In this document: one piece after another, positions 60,866 to 64,000 of the stretch | Layout of the letters: the number at the start of each line of letters is the position of its first letter | Numbering within the stretch: position 1 is the stretch's first letter | NCBI GenBank assembly: GCA_949372755.1 | Contig: CASIBO010000001.1 | Coordinates: 248,001-312,000 of the forward strand | Reading direction: 5' to 3' | Length of the DNA stretch: 64,000 bases | From: UBA9926 sp018645765 | Lineage (GTDB): Bacteria; Pseudomonadota; Gammaproteobacteria; Pseudomonadales; Azotimanducaceae | Program-made: the position numbers and the translations under genes | Notes under the pieces: model-generated | The model's database searches: none | What the model was told of the DNA's origin: nothing | Seen by the model: the letters and a program-made list of their open reading frames with translations, nothing else

Positions 60866-63442
60866 GTGACGACCGATGCCCATACGCCCATGATGCAGCA
60901 ATTTCTGAGCATCAAGGCACAGCACCCTGACACCCTTCTATTTTACCGAATGGGCGATTTCTATGAGCTGTTTTACGAGGACGCCAAAACGGCCGCTAGT
61001 CTGCTTGATATTACCCTGACGAGTCGTGGCCAATCCGCAGGTATACCCATTCCAATGTGTGGCGTGCCGTATCACGCAGCCGACGGCTACCTCGGAAAAC
61101 TCGTGCGCGAAGGCGTCTCGGTTGCGATCTGTGAGCAGATCGGCGATCCCAATACCAGCAAAGGGCCCGTTGAACGCCAAGTGGTCCGAATCCTGACGCC
61201 TGGAACGCTGACGGATGAAGCCTTACTTGACGCAAACCAAGAAAGCCTGATTTGCGCGGCCTTCAAGGAGCACAATACCCTGGGGCTTGCCGTCATGGAG
61301 GTCAGTAGCGGTCGGTTTGAGGTACTTCAAACCGAGCAAGAAGATCATTTCAAGAGTGAACTGGCCAGGTTGAATCCGGCGGAACTCCTGATTCCAGACA
61401 ATCCCTCATTGGCCAACGCCGTATTCGGTTTAAGGGGACTAAAACCTCGACCCATTTGGGAATTTGACGAGCAGGAATCAGTGCGCCTGCTCAAACAACA
61501 ATTTGGGGTGCAGGATCTCGCTGCCTTTGACTGTGAGGATCAACCGATTGCTATTCGTGCGGCCGGTTGCGTGCTCGGCTATGTGCAAGCAACCCAAAGC
61601 CGGGCTCTACCGCACTTACAACAACTCCGGCGTATACGAAACGAAGACTCGATCATCATCGACCCAACCTCCAGGAGAAACCTAGAACTCGTCGTCAACC
61701 TACAGGGCGGCCGAGAGCATACCCTCTTATCAGTGCTCGATCAGACCAAGACGCCGATGGGCGCGCGACTCCTCTCGCGCTGGCTCACGCAGCCGCTGCG
61801 GGATTCGCTTCAGATTGAAGCGCGCCTAGCCGCTGTGAGCGCAATGCAACAGCAGTCGGCGTTCCAAGCGCTCAGAGACGTACTCGCTGGTGCTGGCGAT
61901 GTTGAACGCATTGTTGCGAGAATCGCGCTACAAAGCGCTCGCCCAAGAGACCTTGCTCGACTACGAGACACGCTCAATTTGTTACCCGAGATTGGTGCAA
62001 TTTTGAAGACCATTGAAGCACCGATGGTGGCCGACCTTGCAACGTTGGTTCAACCCCAGCCCGCTCTTGCTGATCTGCTGACCCAAGCGATTGTGCCAGT
62101 GCCGCCCGTGGTGCTGCGAGATGGCGGGGTCATTCAGGAAGGCTTTGACCCAGCACTGGACGAACTCAAAGCGATTAGCGAACACGCGGCAGCATTCTTA
62201 ATCAAACTCGAAACCGATGAGCGCGAACAAACCGGGCTCAGCTCCTTGAAAGTCGGCTACAACCGAGTCCACGGTTACTACATCGAATTAAGTAAAGTTC
62301 AGGCACAACAAGCGCCGATCACCTATGTCAGACGGCAAACCCTTAAAAATGCCGAGCGTTTTATCACCCCAGAGCTTAAAAACTTCGAGGATAAAGCCCT
62401 CAGCAGCAAAAGCCGGGCGCTTGCGCGCGAAAAACAGCTCTATGATGACCTTCTGAGCGACTTGCTCAAGGCGATCATGCGCCTTAAAGGCCTAGCTGAG
62501 GGCCTCGCAATCTTAGATGTCTTGGCCAACTTCGCTGAACGCGGCATCACTTTGAACCTATCACCGCCAGGGTTGACCTACCAATCGGAACTCATTATTG
62601 AAAATGGCCGCCATTTGGTTGTCGAATCGATGCTGGAGAAGCCCTTTGTACCAAACAGCGTTCAGTTTGATGATGCTTTGCGGCAATTTATCATTACCGG
62701 GCCGAACATGGGGGGCAAATCAACCTTCATGCGGCAAACTGCAATCATCGCGCTATTAGGGCGGACGGGCTGCCCGGTGCCGGCCGAGCAAGCGATTATT
62801 GGTGATATCGACCGAATTTTCACGCGCATCGGTTCCTCCGATGACCTGGCGAGCGGACGCTCAACCTTTATGGTCGAAATGTCTGAAACCGCTCTCATCT
62901 TAAACAATGCAACCAAGCACAGCCTTGTCTTACTCGATGAAATTGGCCGCGGCACCTCAACCTTCGATGGCCTGTCGCTGGCTTGGGCGACGGGTTGCTA
63001 TATTGCAGAACAAATCAATGCAATGACCTTGTTTGCAACCCATTATTTCGAGCTGACGGTACTGCCTGAACGCGTTGAGACCGTTAAGAATCTGCATTTA
63101 ACCGCGACCGAAGTCGAGGATCGAATTATTTTTCTGTATGCCGTGCAATCCGGCCCTGCCAATCAAAGCTACGGCATTCAGGTAGGCAAACTAGCGGGGC
63201 TGCCGGCTCGCGTCATTGCCAGTGCTCAAGAGAAACTGGCCTCGCTCGAGCACCAAGAGTTGTTACACATTGATCCACCAATAGCGCCCGCTCTACCGAG
63301 TATGCCGCAACAGTCGGAGCTGTTTCAGGGGGATGCCAAACTGTTGAAGCTTCAAGGTCAAATTCTTGATATCGAGCTCGATCAGTTGAGCCCACGAGAT
63401 GCCTTGTCTTTGCTCTATGAGCTCAAAGACCAATTACTTTAA
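60866..63442 (+). CDS. mutS: DNA mismatch repair protein MutS
   Basis: The 858-aa protein has the mismatch-recognition motif GDFYELF near residue 33, the MutS core and clamp, Walker A GPNMGGKSTFMRQTA and the Walker B/signature LVLLDEIGRGTSTFDGLSLAWA. The GTG start at 60866 is chosen because TDAHTPMMQQF aligns with E. coli MutS upstream of the first ATG (60890). It recognises base mismatches and recruits MutL. A plus-strand TATAAT with a LexA box lies just upstream, so it may be SOS-responsive here. The gene is followed by fdxA. Confidence 0.96.
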   Translation: MTTDAHTPMMQQFLSIKAQHPDTLLFYRMGDFYELFYEDAKTAASLLDITLTSRGQSAGIPIPMCGVPYHAADGYLGKLVREGVSVAICEQIGDPNTSKGPVERQVVRILTPGTLTDEALLDANQESLICAAFKEHNTLGLAVMEVSSGRFEVLQTEQEDHFKSELARLNPAELLIPDNPSLANAVFGLRGLKPRPIWEFDEQESVRLLKQQFGVQDLAAFDCEDQPIAIRAAGCVLGYVQATQSRALPHLQQLRRIRNEDSIIIDPTSRRNLELVVNLQGGREHTLLSVLDQTKTPMGARLLSRWLTQPLRDSLQIEARLAAVSAMQQQSAFQALRDVLAGAGDVERIVARIALQSARPRDLARLRDTLNLLPEIGAILKTIEAPMVADLATLVQPQPALADLLTQAIVPVPPVVLRDGGVIQEGFDPALDELKAISEHAAAFLIKLETDEREQTGLSSLKVGYNRVHGYYIELSKVQAQQAPITYVRRQTLKNAERFITPELKNFEDKALSSKSRALAREKQLYDDLLSDLLKAIMRLKGLAEGLAILDVLANFAERGITLNLSPPGLTYQSELIIENGRHLVVESMLEKPFVPNSVQFDDALRQFIITGPNMGGKSTFMRQTAIIALLGRTGCPVPAEQAIIGDIDRIFTRIGSSDDLASGRSTFMVEMSETALILNNATKHSLVLLDEIGRGTSTFDGLSLAWATGCYIAEQINAMTLFATHYFELTVLPERVETVKNLHLTATEVEDRIIFLYAVQSGPANQSYGIQVGKLAGLPARVIASAQEKLASLEHQELLHIDPPIAPALPSMPQQSELFQGDAKLLKLQGQILDIELDQLSPRDALSLLYELKDQLL

Positions 63443-63618
63443 GCGCATTGAAGCGCGAGTTGTCAGCCCGACAAAAGCTGATAGAATGCCTTCTGGTTTT
63501 ACGCCCTCATCGTCTATTTGTGCCGTGGAGGCTGGGTAGGGCTTTACGCTGAACACGTAACACGGTCAGCATCATTTTATTCTTAACGAATTTTTAGATA
63601 ACGATAAGGAACGGTTTT

Positions 63619-63942
63619 ATGACATTCGTAGTCAGTGACGCATGCATTAAGTGTAAACATACAGATTGTGTGGAAGTCTGCCCTGTAGACTGTTTTTATG
63701 AAGGACCCAACTTTCTCGTCATTAATCCGGACGAATGTATCGATTGCGCCCTGTGCGAACCCGAATGCCCAATCGATGCCATTTTCTCAGAAGACGAGCT
63801 GCCCGAAGCCGAGCAAGCCTTCCTGGAAATCAATGCCGAGCTTTGCGAGATCTGGCCGAACATTACCGAGAAAAAAGACCCCTTAGACGACGCTGAGGAA
63901 TGGGCTGAGGTCAAAGGAAAAATCGATCACTTAGAACGCTAA
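63619..63942 (+). CDS. fdxA: 7Fe ferredoxin FdxA
   Basis: The 107-aa protein has two cluster-binding sequences: CIKCKHTDCVEVCPVDC for the [3Fe-4S]/[4Fe-4S] pair and CIDCALCEPECP for the second. This spacing matches 7Fe ferredoxins such as Azotobacter FdI and Pseudomonas FdxA. A long acidic C-terminal extension follows. It carries electrons at low potential in the cytoplasm. AAGGAAC lies just before ATG 63619. The mutS-fdxA order is conserved in pseudomonads. Confidence 0.95.
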   Translation: MTFVVSDACIKCKHTDCVEVCPVDCFYEGPNFLVINPDECIDCALCEPECPIDAIFSEDELPEAEQAFLEINAELCEIWPNITEKKDPLDDAEEWAEVKGKIDHLER

Positions 63943-63960
63943 CCTTCGCGTCTAGGATGA

Positions 63961-63997
63961 CCCGCCGCCATTAGCGTTTTGGCAAATGGCGGACGGG
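63961..63997 (+). terminator. Hairpin after fdxA, probable terminator
   Basis: Arms CCGCCATT (63965-63972) and AATGGCGG (63985-63992) pair perfectly, and CCCG/CGGG extends the stem past a single bulged A. It lies about 20 nt after the fdxA stop codon. The window ends before a T tract could be seen, so this is not a proven intrinsic terminator. Confidence 0.6.
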
Positions 63998-64000
63998 ATC

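Overview
The window reads as chromosome from a free-living, probably marine, gammaproteobacterium. The right end carries the gene order csrA-lysC-alaS-recX-recA / mutS-fdxA, which is typical of Gammaproteobacteria related to Pseudomonadales and Oceanospirillales. TonB-dependent receptors, flavin-dependent halogenases, a HexR-controlled Entner-Doudoroff cluster and a Fur-like site fit that group. No rRNA, tRNA, CRISPR array, insertion sequence or phage gene was recognised. No lineage below class can be fixed from sequence reading alone.

Layout. (1) 0-3 kb: a GTTGGNGY minisatellite, a LytTR regulator with a degenerate receiver and twin palindromic operators upstream, and a Nudix hydrolase. (2) 3-11.3 kb: a plus-strand run of TonB-dependent receptor, flavin halogenase, SapC-like protein, cupin-8 protein and second flavin halogenase, closed by strong terminators. 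(3) 11.3-23.9 kb: glucan and sugar catabolism. A four-repeat lipoprotein, a malectin-GH16 beta-glucanase and GAPDH lie on the minus strand, with hexR divergent. An overlapping edd-glk-eda-zwf-pgl operon follows. HexR-like palindromes sit in both control regions. (4) 24-36 kb: rlmA, then a minus-strand catabolic set (SDR, NTF2-like protein, MFS carrier, acyl-CoA ligase, nitroreductase, MDR reductase, nitronate monooxygenase, LLM oxidoreductase, VOC protein, GST) with an aldo/keto reductase relic and a near-perfect 32-nt inverted repeat. (5) 36-45.5 kb: three glycosyltransferases, an RND/MMPL exporter, a YeiH-like carrier, a second LLM oxidoreductase, gpsA and a possible 32-aa membrane peptide. 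(6) 45.7-53.5 kb: a FecA-like receptor behind a Fur-like box, then a lipid-modification operon (FAD oxidoreductase, DUF1365, two CFA-synthase-like methyltransferases) with a divergent fatty acid desaturase. (7) 53.8-64 kb: csrA (TTG start), lysC, alaS, recX (extended N-terminus), recA, a repeat-rich recA/mutS intergenic region with a LexA box, mutS and fdxA.

How they work together. An imported or surface-cleaved beta-glucan would yield glucose. Glucokinase, Zwf, Pgl, Edd, Eda and GAPDH would take that glucose to pyruvate, with HexR gating both promoters. The GH16 gene starts 44 bp after gap, so glucan hydrolysis may be wired to the same regulator. The least described parts are the receptor-halogenase-SapC-cupin-halogenase cassette, the lipid-modification operon with its desaturase, and the recA/mutS control region.
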